Assembly (NCBI GenBank): GCA_050949885.1
Contig: JBMNGO010000005.1
Location: 248,001 to 312,000 of the forward strand
Source: JBMNGO01 sp050949885
Lineage (GTDB): Bacteria; Bacillota; Syntrophomonadia; Syntrophomonadales; Syntrophomonadaceae
Length of the DNA stretch: 64,000 nt
Direction of reading: 5' to 3'
This document shows, one piece after another, positions 8,703 to 17,674 of this stretch. The position numbers and the translations under genes are program-made. Position 1 is the stretch's first letter. Every line of letters starts with the position of its first letter. The notes beneath the pieces were generated by a model, which saw nothing but the letters and a program-made list of their open reading frames with translations, searched no databases and was not told the origin of the DNA.

Positions 8703-9908
8703 CTGAAGTATTGTTATAAGGTCAAAAATCGAAAGGGAGAGACTTGCAGAGGAAGTATGGTTGCTGATGATGCAGGTGCAGTAATTGCTATCCTGCTAAA
8801 GCAGAACTACCATATTCTCTCCTTAGAGGAGGTTGAAGAGAATGAAAGAAATCTAAGGTTCGATCTGGTAAGGATTAAAAAACGAGATTTGGTTTTAATG
8901 ACTAGCCAGTTTGAGACACTGCTAAGAGCTGGGCTTAATATTCTACATTCCTTCCAAATATTACAGGAACAAACACCTAATTCGGGGTTGAAAAAGACAA
9001 TTATCCAATTACAAGGGGATATCGAAGCAGGGATGCCCTTATGGCAGGCAATGGCCAAGCACCCTAAGATTTTTTCCCGCATCTATGTAAGCATAGTCAA
9101 AGCCGGCGAAACAGGAGGATCTCTTATTGAAACATTAGGGAGTCTGCGTGAGCATTTGGAAAGAGAACAGGAAATAAGTTGCCGGATTAGAGCAGCCTCC
9201 ATATATCCTGCTTTCGTCTGTATAATTGCAGTTATTGCAGTCATTTTCATAATAACCTTCGTAATGCCTATATTTGCCAGGATGCTGACATCCGCTGGTC
9301 TTACCCTGCCCCTGCCTACCTCAATCCTTCTTGCTATTAGTCGGTTGTTAGGTGATGCTTGGCTGCCGCTGCTGGTAAGCATCTGCCTGGCCATAGTGCT
9401 TATGCCGATGGTGGGGAAAACGGCTGCGGGGCGGATGTTTTATGATTATTTGTACTTACGCTTGCCGTTGGTGGGCCCAGTGACTACCAGGCTGGTAATG
9501 AGCCGCTTTGCCCGGTCCCTGGGTATTCTGGTAAAGTCGGGAATACCAGTTCTTCAAGCTCTGGAAGTAGCAGCCCAGGTGGTTGACAATACCGTTATTA
9601 GCCGGGGAATTATGAGTGCTTCTGTCAGTATCAATGAGGGGGAGTCTATCGCTGGTCCATTAGAAAAAACAGGGTTGTTTGATTCTCTGGTTACCAACCT
9701 AATAGCGGTCGGAGAAGAGACCGGCACCCTTGATGATATCTTGTTAACTATGTCCAATTATCTTGACCGAGAGGTAATGCATCAGGTAGATACTCTCACA
9801 GCTATGATAGAACCGGCTTTAATCTTTCTATTAGCCCTGATGGTGGGGGGAGTAATTATGGCCACTTTATTGCCGGTTTTTCAAATAATGCAGAGCGTCG
9901 GTTACTAA
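8703..9908 (+). CDS. pilC: Pilus platform protein PilC/GspF
   Basis: About 401 residues with two T2SSF repeats (roughly 65-190 and 270-390) and three hydrophobic segments: IYPAFVCIIAVIAVIFIITF, a stretch near 205-230, and one near the C-terminus. It anchors the assembly ATPase in the membrane. The family starts with a short basic strand like LKYCYKVKNRKGE, which here begins at CTG (8703) just behind a G-rich GGGGAGAGGG. The only standard in-frame start nearby is GTG at 8679, which has no ribosome-binding site and adds 8 odd residues. CUG initiation is therefore my preferred reading. Confidence 0.88.
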   Translation: MKYCYKVKNRKGETCRGSMVADDAGAVIAILLKQNYHILSLEEVEENERNLRFDLVRIKKRDLVLMTSQFETLLRAGLNILHSFQILQEQTPNSGLKKTIIQLQGDIEAGMPLWQAMAKHPKIFSRIYVSIVKAGETGGSLIETLGSLREHLEREQEISCRIRAASIYPAFVCIIAVIAVIFIITFVMPIFARMLTSAGLTLPLPTSILLAISRLLGDAWLPLLVSICLAIVLMPMVGKTAAGRMFYDYLYLRLPLVGPVTTRLVMSRFARSLGILVKSGIPVLQALEVAAQVVDNTVISRGIMSASVSINEGESIAGPLEKTGLFDSLVTNLIAVGEETGTLDDILLTMSNYLDREVMHQVDTLTAMIEPALIFLLALMVGGVIMATLLPVFQIMQSVGY

Positions 9909-9979
9909 AAACCTGTGCAAAACCAATAACCGATAAGGAAATGAGGTTGCTAACCTTAAAAAGCAAGGAGGATACAGTT

Positions 9980-10309
9980 ATGTTAATCAAAAAGAACGAC
10001 CAGGGTTTTACCCTGGTGGAACTGGTAGTAGTAATGGCCATACTGGCAGTTCTGGCTGGATTAGTTGTTCCCAAGTTTACCGGCATACTGGCTGATGCCA
10101 GGGCTCAGGCCAATGAAGCCAACCTGCAGATGCTGCAGACGGCAGTTGAATTATACAACGCTATTGAGGACGAGGAATTAACTGGTTTGGCAGAGCTTGA
10201 AAACAAGAACTATATTGATAAAGTACCTGAGCCGCCCAGTGATGACTATGGAAAATATGTGCTGCAAGATGGCAAAGTCATTAATGAGGAAGCCCAAGGT
10301 GGCGGATAA
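9980..10309 (+). CDS. Major pilin-like protein, GspG/PilA family
   Basis: 109 residues. Leader of 9 residues ending in Gly, then FTLVELVVVMAILAVLAGL with Glu at +5. The mature chain is about 100 residues, short for a pilin, ending in a glycine-rich EEAQGGG tail. The start at 9980 follows AAGGAGG; 13 additional in-frame residues upstream are unlikely to be translated. It sits directly before the prepilin peptidase gene. As the best-formed pilin in the operon, it is the likely main subunit, but this is inference. Confidence 0.88.
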   Translation: MLIKKNDQGFTLVELVVVMAILAVLAGLVVPKFTGILADARAQANEANLQMLQTAVELYNAIEDEELTGLAELENKNYIDKVPEPPSDDYGKYVLQDGKVINEEAQGGG

Positions 10310-10312
10310 ACC

Positions 10313-11059
10313 ATGATCTTATTCCATATTTCTTTTCTTATTATCGCTTTGTTCATAGGTTCTTTTATAAATGTACTTATCCATCGATTACCCCGGGGCG
10401 AATCAATAGTATGGCCGCCCAGCCATTGTACCAGCTGCCGGCACCGGTTGGGCTTAAGGGATCTGGTGCCGGTTTTCAGTTACCTATGGCTGAAAGGCCG
10501 ATGCAGGTATTGCCAGAGTAAGATTCCTGGCAGGTATTTCATTGTAGAAGTAATGACAGCGGCTCTGTTTTTTACGGTTTACTGGCAATGGGGTATGACT
10601 GCCCGGACTCTGGCAGGATGTCTTTTTACAGCTATTTTGATTGCCGCTGCTTATACCGACTTGGAAAAAGGAATTATCCCTGACCGCTTAACCTACCCCG
10701 GAATAATTCTAGGACTGGCTCTATCGCCTTTTACTTTGGGACTGGCCCAAGCCGGTGCTGGTGGTGGGATATTACTGATAATACTGACTTTAGCTGCGTT
10801 GCTTTCAGATGGCGGCGTGGGCGGGGGTGACATTAAACTGGCCATGGTTACTGGGTGTTTTACGGGGGTTCAGGGAGCAGTAATGATTTTGTTTCTTTCA
10901 TCCATTATGGCTGGTTTATGGGCTTTGATTCTAGCAATGAGAGGCAGGGCCAACCGAAAAACAGCTATAAAATTTGGCCCTTTTCTGGCTGTAGCAGCTT
11001 TCGGCATTTATAATTGGCAGGCCCCAATTGCTTACTGCTATTTTCATCTATTCTCCTGA
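10313..11059 (+). CDS. pilD: Prepilin peptidase/N-methyltransferase
   Basis: 248 residues, polytopic membrane aspartyl protease. The cytoplasmic zinc loop has Cys39, Cys42, Cys64 and Cys67, and the two catalytic aspartates lie at about 116 (YTDLEKGIIPD) and 173 (GGGDIKL). It removes the leader peptide of prepilins and methylates the new N-terminus. It is complete, including the methyltransferase-associated N-terminal domain, and starts 3 bases after the pilin gene. Confidence 0.95.
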   Translation: MILFHISFLIIALFIGSFINVLIHRLPRGESIVWPPSHCTSCRHRLGLRDLVPVFSYLWLKGRCRYCQSKIPGRYFIVEVMTAALFFTVYWQWGMTARTLAGCLFTAILIAAAYTDLEKGIIPDRLTYPGIILGLALSPFTLGLAQAGAGGGILLIILTLAALLSDGGVGGGDIKLAMVTGCFTGVQGAVMILFLSSIMAGLWALILAMRGRANRKTAIKFGPFLAVAAFGIYNWQAPIAYCYFHLFS

Positions 11060-11133
11060 CCATCTATATGGTTATCTTCATTAACGTAAGCTGCAGCTAA
11101 TTACCGGAAAAGGGGAGATAATAGGAGATGCAC

Positions 11134-11544
11134 ATGCTTAATAAGCTGCGGAATCAAAAAGGCACCACCCTAGTAGAGGTAATAGCCTCGCTGGTAATAT
11201 TTTGCCTCCTTTCCATCAGTTTTCTTCCGATATTGAAGGCTACAGCCGATTGGATCGTAAAGGGCGGTAATAAAACCATAGCTTGCCAGTATGCCTGTGC
11301 AGTTGTGGAAAATTTACGAGCAGAAAGAGATTTTCTGCCCTTGATAGAAAACGGCATGGCAGCCAGCTTATTATGGCCGGGGCACGGATACCAACCTTTC
11401 AGCCCGGCCGGTATTGAAGCTGAAATCTATCTTGCTCGCAACCATTCACCCTTTTCCAACTTGTGGAATGTAGAGGTAAGAGTGACCTGGTGGGAAAAAG
11501 AACAGGAGCAAGAGATAAGCATTTTTTCGATTATCAGGGAGTGA
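11134..11544 (+). CDS. Minor prepilin, PilV-like
   Basis: 136 residues. The prepilin signal is MLNKLRNQKG before TTLVEVIASLVIFCLLSISF; Glu stands at +5. The body has no clear fold. ATG 11134 is preferred over ATG 11128 since AGGAG sits 6 bases before the former. It overlaps no neighbour and precedes another minor prepilin by 3 bases. Confidence 0.75.
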   Translation: MLNKLRNQKGTTLVEVIASLVIFCLLSISFLPILKATADWIVKGGNKTIACQYACAVVENLRAERDFLPLIENGMAASLLWPGHGYQPFSPAGIEAEIYLARNHSPFSNLWNVEVRVTWWEKEQEQEISIFSIIRE

Positions 11545-11547
11545 AAC

Positions 11548-12000
11548 ATGGGATTTTGGCATTCAGAAGAAGGAGCCACCCTGGCAGAGATGGTAGTGGC
11601 TTTGGCTTTAGCTGCAGTAGTGGCCTTGGGTATCATAGGAGTGTTTTGGACTAGCAGCCGTGCCTTTGCATACCAGGCAGAAATCTCTGAAATACAGTAC
11701 ATGGTGAGAATTTCTATGCAAAAGATTGTTAATGATATCCGGGAAGCATCGGAAATTTCCATAGATGGCCATGACCTGATGCTCAATTCGGAGAGTGGGT
11801 CGGTACTTTACCGTTATGATGACAACAAGGATCAGATTATCCGTAACGGGGTGCCCATTTCGGAAAAGATATCAATGATAAAATTCTCTTACCGATCAGG
11901 GATGGTTGAGGTTACTATCCAGGCAGAAACTAATGGCAGAGTTTATTCCCTTAAAGGAGCTGCTGTTTGCCGGGTGGGCAGGGGTTTCGGTGAAGGATGA
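11548..12000 (+). CDS. Minor prepilin, PilW-like
   Basis: 150 residues with a prepilin signal: leader ending at Gly9, then ATLAEMVVALALAAVVALGI. The C-terminal two thirds are rich in beta-strand residues, as in PilW/GspJ minor pilins. Its ATG lies 3 bases after the stop of the gene before it, implying translational coupling. Confidence 0.75.
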   Translation: MGFWHSEEGATLAEMVVALALAAVVALGIIGVFWTSSRAFAYQAEISEIQYMVRISMQKIVNDIREASEISIDGHDLMLNSESGSVLYRYDDNKDQIIRNGVPISEKISMIKFSYRSGMVEVTIQAETNGRVYSLKGAAVCRVGRGFGEG

Positions 12001-12042
12001 TGAATAAGGTGGTGGAAGGCTTTTTCCAGGCTTAAGAAGGAA

Positions 12043-12062
12043 GCCCCAATTATCCCTGGGGC
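12043..12062 (+). other. GC-rich hairpin inside the pilus operon
   Basis: A 6-bp stem (12043-12048 with 12057-12062) with an 8-nt loop lies between the PilW-like and PilX-like genes. No T-tract follows, so it is more likely an RNA processing or stability element than a terminator. Confidence 0.35.
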
Positions 12063-12112
12063 CTGCAGGCGGCAGCGGTATGGGAAGGGAAAATAGGTGG
12101 GGGTAGAATGGT

Positions 12113-12580
12113 GTGAGAGCCAGCCAGGCAGATGAGAAAGGCAGCCTTTTGCTCATGGCGCTTATACTGCTGATTACGTTTAGTGTCTTGGTTACCGCAA
12201 TTACTAATATGGCCAGTTTAGAATACCGGATGAATGATATGGCTTTAAAAGATCAGCAGGCCCAACAGATGGCTGATGCCGGAGTGGATTGGGCAATGGA
12301 AAATATATATCAAATATTATTAGCTCATGGGGATCCTCTTAACCCGGCCAGCTGGATCAATGGCATGCAGATGAATATGGCTGGCTTGACTGGAGCTGGG
12401 TTTTCCATAATCCTACATCCGGAAGATATAGAAACAAATGGCGACTATTATATATATGGCTTTACTTCTAACGGGTATTTTGGTGGTGTAACAAAAAAGG
12501 CAAGGATTAAAGTGCAATATGATCTGCCTCTAGAGCAGAACCGGGGGGTTGTAACCTATTACCGCATATACTACCAGTAA
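12113..12580 (+). CDS. PilX-like minor pilin/pilus assembly protein
   Basis: 155 residues. An N-terminal DEKGSLLLMALILLITFSVL segment resembles the PilX N-terminal class, in which the prepilin signal lacks Phe+1 and Glu+5. The following helix is rich in Gln and Ala (QQAQQMADAGVDWAMENIY), as in PilX proteins. Start is GTG after GGTGGGGG. Sits among other minor pilins, which supports the assignment more than sequence alone. Confidence 0.65.
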   Translation: MRASQADEKGSLLLMALILLITFSVLVTAITNMASLEYRMNDMALKDQQAQQMADAGVDWAMENIYQILLAHGDPLNPASWINGMQMNMAGLTGAGFSIILHPEDIETNGDYYIYGFTSNGYFGGVTKKARIKVQYDLPLEQNRGVVTYYRIYYQ

Positions 12581-12602
12581 AAAAATATTAAAAAAAATCA
12601 AC

Positions 12603-13613
12603 TTGTTTAGAAAAAACACTGGTATTGGATTGGATATCGGGAGTCGGCAGATCCGATTGGTCAAAATGGCCAAAAAGGGAGATAATATTAAAATTATTGG
12701 CTTTGGCAGTATCCCTGTTCCCTATGGGGCCTACGAAGCGGGGAACATTGTGGATCCGGCCAAAATCGGCAGATGTTTGGCAGATGTGGTTAATCAGCTG
12801 CAGCTTCAGGGGCAAGAGGTAGTGTCAGCTGTATCGGATCAAAAGATGTATACTCGTACTCTCATTTTTCCCCGCATGGCATTAAAGGATCTCCGCCAGG
12901 CCGCCTTTTTTGAGGCTACAGCTTTCCTGCCTATACCTGCAAAAGAAGCCAGCATGGATATATATCCACTTAGGGAATTTCAGGATGGAGAAGGTAAAAA
13001 AACGGAAATCTTTTTTGTTGCTGTACGCCGCAGCCAGATTGACAATTTGCAAGCTGTCTGTGAAATGGCGGGGCTAAGATTAGTTGCCGTAGAAATAGAA
13101 CCACTGGCCATAAGAAGGATAATCGCCGACGAAAGCACCACAAACGTTATAGGACTTTTAAAAGTGGGGGCTTCTCATTCCTCTTTATCGTTTTTTCAGG
13201 GACACCGGCTGCTTTTTCATCGCCCTTTGCCATTGGGGAGCAGTGCTTATTACCACCCCAGCAGATACGGTAACGAGTCTAATGAACTGCCAGATGATAT
13301 CAAAATATTGATTGAGGAAAAATGGAAATACCTTAATATGGCCTTTGCCCGTGAAGTAAATCAGGCTGTTAATCAGTTTAGAGTGCAGCAGGGTAAGGAA
13401 CTGGTAAAGATTATTATGTGCGGTGGAGGGGCCACCTTAAACGGCTTGGAGGAGACTTTAAAGAAGTATCTATTACTGGATGTGGTTATTGCTGATAGTA
13501 TTAATCGCATTGTTATGCCTCCTTCGGTGGAAAAGTTATCTAAAGAAAAAATGCTCCAGCTGAAACATGAGTTTATTGTGGCCATGGGGCTGGGAGCCAG
13601 GGAGATAGTCTGA
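12603..13613 (+). CDS. pilM: Type IV pilus assembly actin-like ATPase PilM
   Basis: 336 residues with an actin/FtsA-like fold: phosphate-1 loop GIGLDIGSRQIRLVKMA near residues 7-23 and the adenosine motif CGGGATLNGLEE near 270-280. PilM binds the cytoplasmic tail of PilN and links the pilus machine to the ATPase. Start is TTG in an A-rich stretch without a good ribosome-binding site. The stop codon overlaps the PilN start by one base. Confidence 0.9.
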   Translation: MFRKNTGIGLDIGSRQIRLVKMAKKGDNIKIIGFGSIPVPYGAYEAGNIVDPAKIGRCLADVVNQLQLQGQEVVSAVSDQKMYTRTLIFPRMALKDLRQAAFFEATAFLPIPAKEASMDIYPLREFQDGEGKKTEIFFVAVRRSQIDNLQAVCEMAGLRLVAVEIEPLAIRRIIADESTTNVIGLLKVGASHSSLSFFQGHRLLFHRPLPLGSSAYYHPSRYGNESNELPDDIKILIEEKWKYLNMAFAREVNQAVNQFRVQQGKELVKIIMCGGGATLNGLEETLKKYLLLDVVIADSINRIVMPPSVEKLSKEKMLQLKHEFIVAMGLGAREIV

Positions 13614-14158
13614 TGGAACGGGGTATTAGGATTAATCTGTTGGCAAAAGATTCTAAAACCACTATAAAGAAACGGCCTAGGCTGGCAGTATTATTAATAC
13701 TGTTTTTCATTGGCGTAGGCCTGATTTTTTCCTATTACAATCTGTATATCAACCTGGCCCAACACTGGGCAGAAAATGAAAGGTTGAAAGCAGCAGTAAA
13801 GGAAAAGAACTTACACTGGGATTTATACCAAACAGAGCAAGACTTGCCTGATGAAACCCAGAATATACATAAAGCTGTTGAGGCACTGGAAAAGGCTAAG
13901 GTGGAATACTCCGCCTGGTTTTCTGACCTTCCTTCAGCCTTACCTGAAGGAGTCCGCCTGACTAGGCTGGAAGCCCAGCGGAATAAAGTCTTAATCTCTG
14001 GATATGCCCCGGATCTAAAAACAGTTGCGGTTCTCCTCTCCTGTCTGAGGGAAAACTTGGGTAGCAAAAATATTTATTCCATCTCATCTGAATTGACTTC
14101 AGATATAAACCAGGCAGTCTTTACTTTGGAAATGGATTGGGGGTTGGAAAACCGGTGA
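13613..14158 (+). CDS. pilN: Pilus assembly protein PilN-like
   Basis: 181 residues. The N-terminus ERGIRINLLAKDSK corresponds to the PilM-binding 'INLLP' motif of PilN. One membrane segment (about 23-45) is followed by a coiled-coil and a small ferredoxin-like domain. The ATG overlaps the pilM stop codon, and its own stop overlaps the next start, so pilM, pilN and pilO are translationally coupled. Confidence 0.85.
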   Translation: MERGIRINLLAKDSKTTIKKRPRLAVLLILFFIGVGLIFSYYNLYINLAQHWAENERLKAAVKEKNLHWDLYQTEQDLPDETQNIHKAVEALEKAKVEYSAWFSDLPSALPEGVRLTRLEAQRNKVLISGYAPDLKTVAVLLSCLRENLGSKNIYSISSELTSDINQAVFTLEMDWGLENR

Positions 14159-14727
14159 AGCTTTCCAAACGAGAAAAAAGGTTGATCCTGCTGCTGATAG
14201 TAATAGTGGTAGTATATGGTTACTATAATTATTTGTATTTCCCCCTGGCCAACCAAATAGTCATTTTGGAAAAAGAGAACCGTTTGTTGGCTGCTGCCCT
14301 GCAATCGTCAACGATTCAGGACCTGGAAATGAAGCAACCACAACAAAAGACTGATGAAGAATACAGGAGACTTGCGGAAAAAGTGCCCCAGTATGCTTTC
14401 ATTCCTGAAACCATAACCTTTTTCGAGGAGATTGCTGTGAGTAACAGTATTATTATAAAATCCTTATCATATGAGGATAGTCTGGTGATAGATGATAATT
14501 TAGCAGAAATCAATTATAAAAGTCTGACAAAAATAAAATCTTCCTCTTATAAAATTGTACTTACAGGCAATTACACAAATTTGATGAATTTCATCGCCCA
14601 TCTGGAAAATGCCCCTAGATTATTCGGAATAAACGATATCCGGATACAGGTAATTGGCGATTATGCCAGAGGGGCAGATAGTGAGCTACTGTTGACTGCC
14701 AATTTTTACGCCTATCATCATTCCTGA
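14155..14727 (+). CDS. pilO: Pilus assembly protein PilO-like
   Basis: About 190 residues: basic N-terminus KLSKREKRL, one membrane segment to about residue 27, a coiled coil, then a ferredoxin-like domain of about 90 residues. PilO pairs with PilN as an alignment complex. The GTG at 14155 shares bases with the preceding TGA (GTGA overlap); a TTG at 14137 is possible but less likely. It is the last pilus gene; no secretin or PilQ follows, as expected for a monoderm. Confidence 0.82.
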   Translation: MKLSKREKRLILLLIVIVVVYGYYNYLYFPLANQIVILEKENRLLAAALQSSTIQDLEMKQPQQKTDEEYRRLAEKVPQYAFIPETITFFEEIAVSNSIIIKSLSYEDSLVIDDNLAEINYKSLTKIKSSSYKIVLTGNYTNLMNFIAHLENAPRLFGINDIRIQVIGDYARGADSELLLTANFYAYHHS

Positions 14728-14784
14728 TATATATATGGTAGAATCATACTGCCGGCGGCATATCTTTCCTGTAGAAATCAAAAT

Positions 14785-14809
14785 AGGGATGACGTCCATA
14801 TCCCTTTTT
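14785..14809 (+). terminator. Probable terminator after the pilus operon
   Basis: A 6-bp stem (14785-14790 with 14800-14805), 9-nt loop and a run of T. Moderate strength. Confidence 0.55.
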
Positions 14810-14905
14810 CCATAATATTTAAGAATTTTTGCTATTTTTTATTGCCAACAACGATAAATATCGGCAAAATTGGATAAGATAAATAATCATATGATGGAGG
14901 ACAAA

Positions 14906-16336
14906 ATGCTGGACAGGAGCCTGTTAGAAGCGATTTTAAGCCAACTGCAAAAAAAAGGTGCTGATTTTGCTGAAATTTATTTTGAAAAGAAGGACCTTTC
15001 CTCCATATTCTGTGAAGACGATAGAATCGAAAAGATTAACAGCGGAAGAGAACAGGGAGCTGGAATACGCGTTGTTAAAGACTTTAATACTTCACTGGTT
15101 TATACCAATGACATATCAGAAGCAGGGCTCTTTAAGGCTGCTGAGGTGGCTGCCGGAGTATTAAAAGCATCGGCTGGTGATGGAGCCGTCATATCCCTGG
15201 CAGAAAGAAGCTTTTCCTCGCTTGTTCCGGGAATCCAAAAGCTGCCCGGCAATACTCCTTTAGAGGAAAAAATAAAACATGTTCTGGCCGCCAATAATCG
15301 GGCCCGGGAATATAATGGAAAAATCCGCCAGGTTACTGTAGTAATCGGTGATCTGCATAAAAAGATTCAGATTGCCAATACGTGGGGGACCCTGGTTGAA
15401 GAAGAGCGTACCAAGTTGCGGGCAGTTGTAAACGCAATTGCTGAAGATAAAGGAATCATTCAGACTGGTTATGAATCACTGGGGGGAACGGGGGGATGGG
15501 AACTCCTGGAGGAAACCTCTTTTGCAGAATTGGCGGAAAAAGCTGCTGCACTGGCTGTAAAGATGCTTACGGCGCGACCTGCGCCGGCTGGTAAAATGGC
15601 AGTGGTAATGTCCTCTGCAGCGGGGGGAACTATGGTTCATGAAGCCTGTGGACATGGGCTGGAAGCTGATTTGGTGCAAAAAGGCTTATCTGTTTACAAA
15701 GATAAGTATGGGCAAAAGGTGGCGGCAGAGGGGGTAAGTGTAATTGATGATGCTACTCTGGCGGGAGCCTACGGATCTTTCGGTTTTGATGACGAAGGCA
15801 ATCCGGCCCAGAGGACTGTTCTTATAGAAAACGGCAGGTTGGTTCAGTTTATGTACGATTGCTTAACGGCGCAAAAAGCCAAAACCAAGTCAACAGGTAA
15901 CGGCCGCCGAGAATCTTATCAATACAAACCCATCCCGCGCATGAGTAATACATTTATTGCCCCTGGAAAGGATGACCCGGGGGAAATCATAGAATCTACC
16001 CGCCATGGCTTGCTGGTAAAAAAAATGGGGGGTGGACAGGTGAACACAACAACAGGGGATTTTGTTTTTGATGTGCAGGAAGGATATATTATTGAAGATG
16101 GAAAAATAAAGTATCCAGTCAGGGGTGCTACTCTTACAGGCAACGGCCCCCAGGTATTGCTTAACATAGATCGGGTCGGAAGTGACCTGGGCTTCGCCAT
16201 AGGTACCTGCGGCAAGGATGGGCAGGGGGTACCTGTTTCCGATGCTCAGCCTACTATAAGAATAAAGGAACTGTTAGTTGGAGGGACTGCTATTTCCGGT
16301 AGCAAAAATAACCCCCTAAAGAAGGTGATCAAATGA
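14906..16336 (+). CDS. tldD: Metalloprotease TldD
   Basis: 476 residues, U62 family. The zinc motif HEACGH lies at about 245-250 (HExxxH). TldD forms a heterodimer with TldE and degrades unfolded peptides; in enterobacteria it processes microcin B17 and the antitoxin CcdA. The start at 14906 is set by GGAGG five bases upstream; an earlier TTG at 14870 lacks one. The gene overlaps tldE by 4 bases. No RiPP gene is visible nearby, so a general proteolytic role is the simplest reading. Confidence 0.92.
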   Translation: MLDRSLLEAILSQLQKKGADFAEIYFEKKDLSSIFCEDDRIEKINSGREQGAGIRVVKDFNTSLVYTNDISEAGLFKAAEVAAGVLKASAGDGAVISLAERSFSSLVPGIQKLPGNTPLEEKIKHVLAANNRAREYNGKIRQVTVVIGDLHKKIQIANTWGTLVEEERTKLRAVVNAIAEDKGIIQTGYESLGGTGGWELLEETSFAELAEKAAALAVKMLTARPAPAGKMAVVMSSAAGGTMVHEACGHGLEADLVQKGLSVYKDKYGQKVAAEGVSVIDDATLAGAYGSFGFDDEGNPAQRTVLIENGRLVQFMYDCLTAQKAKTKSTGNGRRESYQYKPIPRMSNTFIAPGKDDPGEIIESTRHGLLVKKMGGGQVNTTTGDFVFDVQEGYIIEDGKIKYPVRGATLTGNGPQVLLNIDRVGSDLGFAIGTCGKDGQGVPVSDAQPTIRIKELLVGGTAISGSKNNPLKKVIK

Positions 16337-17673
16337 TTGACAGGCTTACTAAGGCAGGAGAGAAAGCCTTGGCATGGGCGGGCCAGGCCGGATTGGAAGC
16401 TGAGGCATTTCTGCTGCATACCCGAGAATTGAGTATAGAAATTGTCAACCAACAGGTGGACAGCCTTAAGCAGGCTGAAGAAATAGGTTTGGGGTTGCGG
16501 GTGATTAACCAGCACCGCCTGGGATTTGCCTATTCTACAGAACTATCCGATCAAGCCATAAAAAAAGTTGTTGAAGATGCCATAGGAATATCTAATTATA
16601 CTACACTGGATGAATTCCACGCATTTCCTAAAGGGGCCTTTACCCTGCCGCAGCTACATATTTACGATGATGCTATTCCGCAAACCAGCCTGGATCACAA
16701 AATCTCGCTGGCCAGGAAATTGGAGCAGATTGCCAAAAAAAAGGATCAGCGGGTTACGGTGGTGGAAAAGGCCGGGTATGAGGACACCGAGTTTACCTGT
16801 CTGGTTATGAATTCTTCCGGCGTAAAATGCGCAGCTATAGGTAATTTTTGTGGTATTTTTTTGTTTCTGGTTGCAGAAGAGAGGGGAGATGCTCAAAACG
16901 GTTTCGGGATGATGCTTAAGAGACGGATAAAAGAAATGGACCCGGGACTGGTAGGGCAGGAAACGGTAGAAAATGCAGTGAGAATGTTAAATGCTAAAAC
17001 CATTTCTTCAACCAAGACCTGCTGCCTTTTGGAGCCCTATGTGGCTTCCAAATTTTTGGCCTTGATTTCTCAAATGGTGAATGCCGATGCAGTACTAAAG
17101 GGGAAGTCACTGCTGGCCCAACGGCAGGGAGACCGGATCGCGGGTTCTTCTGTTAACCTGGTGGATAACGGCTTGTATGAAGAGGGGGCAGGGTGTTTTC
17201 CTTTCGACGATGAAGGGTATCCTGCTCAGAATAAAACCATTATAGAAAACGGAATTCTCATGGGTTTTTTGCATGATACCTATACTGCTAAACGGTGCGG
17301 CGTGGAATCTACCGGTAATAGCCAACGGGCCTCGTTTCGCAGTATGCCTTCCATTGGCACTACCAATTTTTATTTGCAGCCTGGAAAACGTACTCAAGCC
17401 GAAATGATAGCAGAAATTGACCGGGGACTGCTGGTTACCGAAGTACTTGGCATGCATACGGCTAACCCTATTTCCGGGGACTTCTCTCTGGGGGCAGCGG
17501 GGATAATGATTGAAAAAGGCCGGTTATCCTATCCCGTTAGAGGGTTGACAATAGCCGGCAATCTGATTACCCTGCTTAAGGATATTGAAGAAGTAGGCAG
17601 CGATTTGCGCTTTTTTGGCAGTAGGGGATCTCCTACGATACTTATAAAAAATGTGAGCATTGGAGGTGATTAA
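16333..17673 (+). CDS. pmbA: TldE/PmbA subunit of the TldD/TldE protease
   Basis: 446 residues, same fold as TldD but without the HExxxH zinc motif, as expected for the non-catalytic partner. Conserved segments include STGNSQRASFRSMPSIGTTN and GDFSLGAAGIMIEKG. ATGA overlap with tldD ensures coupled synthesis. The end carries the GGAGGTGA ribosome-binding site of aroQ. Confidence 0.92.
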   Translation: MIDRLTKAGEKALAWAGQAGLEAEAFLLHTRELSIEIVNQQVDSLKQAEEIGLGLRVINQHRLGFAYSTELSDQAIKKVVEDAIGISNYTTLDEFHAFPKGAFTLPQLHIYDDAIPQTSLDHKISLARKLEQIAKKKDQRVTVVEKAGYEDTEFTCLVMNSSGVKCAAIGNFCGIFLFLVAEERGDAQNGFGMMLKRRIKEMDPGLVGQETVENAVRMLNAKTISSTKTCCLLEPYVASKFLALISQMVNADAVLKGKSLLAQRQGDRIAGSSVNLVDNGLYEEGAGCFPFDDEGYPAQNKTIIENGILMGFLHDTYTAKRCGVESTGNSQRASFRSMPSIGTTNFYLQPGKRTQAEMIAEIDRGLLVTEVLGMHTANPISGDFSLGAAGIMIEKGRLSYPVRGLTIAGNLITLLKDIEEVGSDLRFFGSRGSPTILIKNVSIGGD

Positions 17674-17674
17674 T

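Noticed and set aside
9980..10309. Conductive (aromatic-rich) pilin
   Set aside because: The mature chain has only about six aromatic residues in 100, below what is typical of conductive pilins.
14906..17673. RiPP (microcin-like) cluster around tldD/tldE
   Set aside because: No precursor peptide, cyclodehydratase or exporter nearby; neighbours are house-keeping genes.
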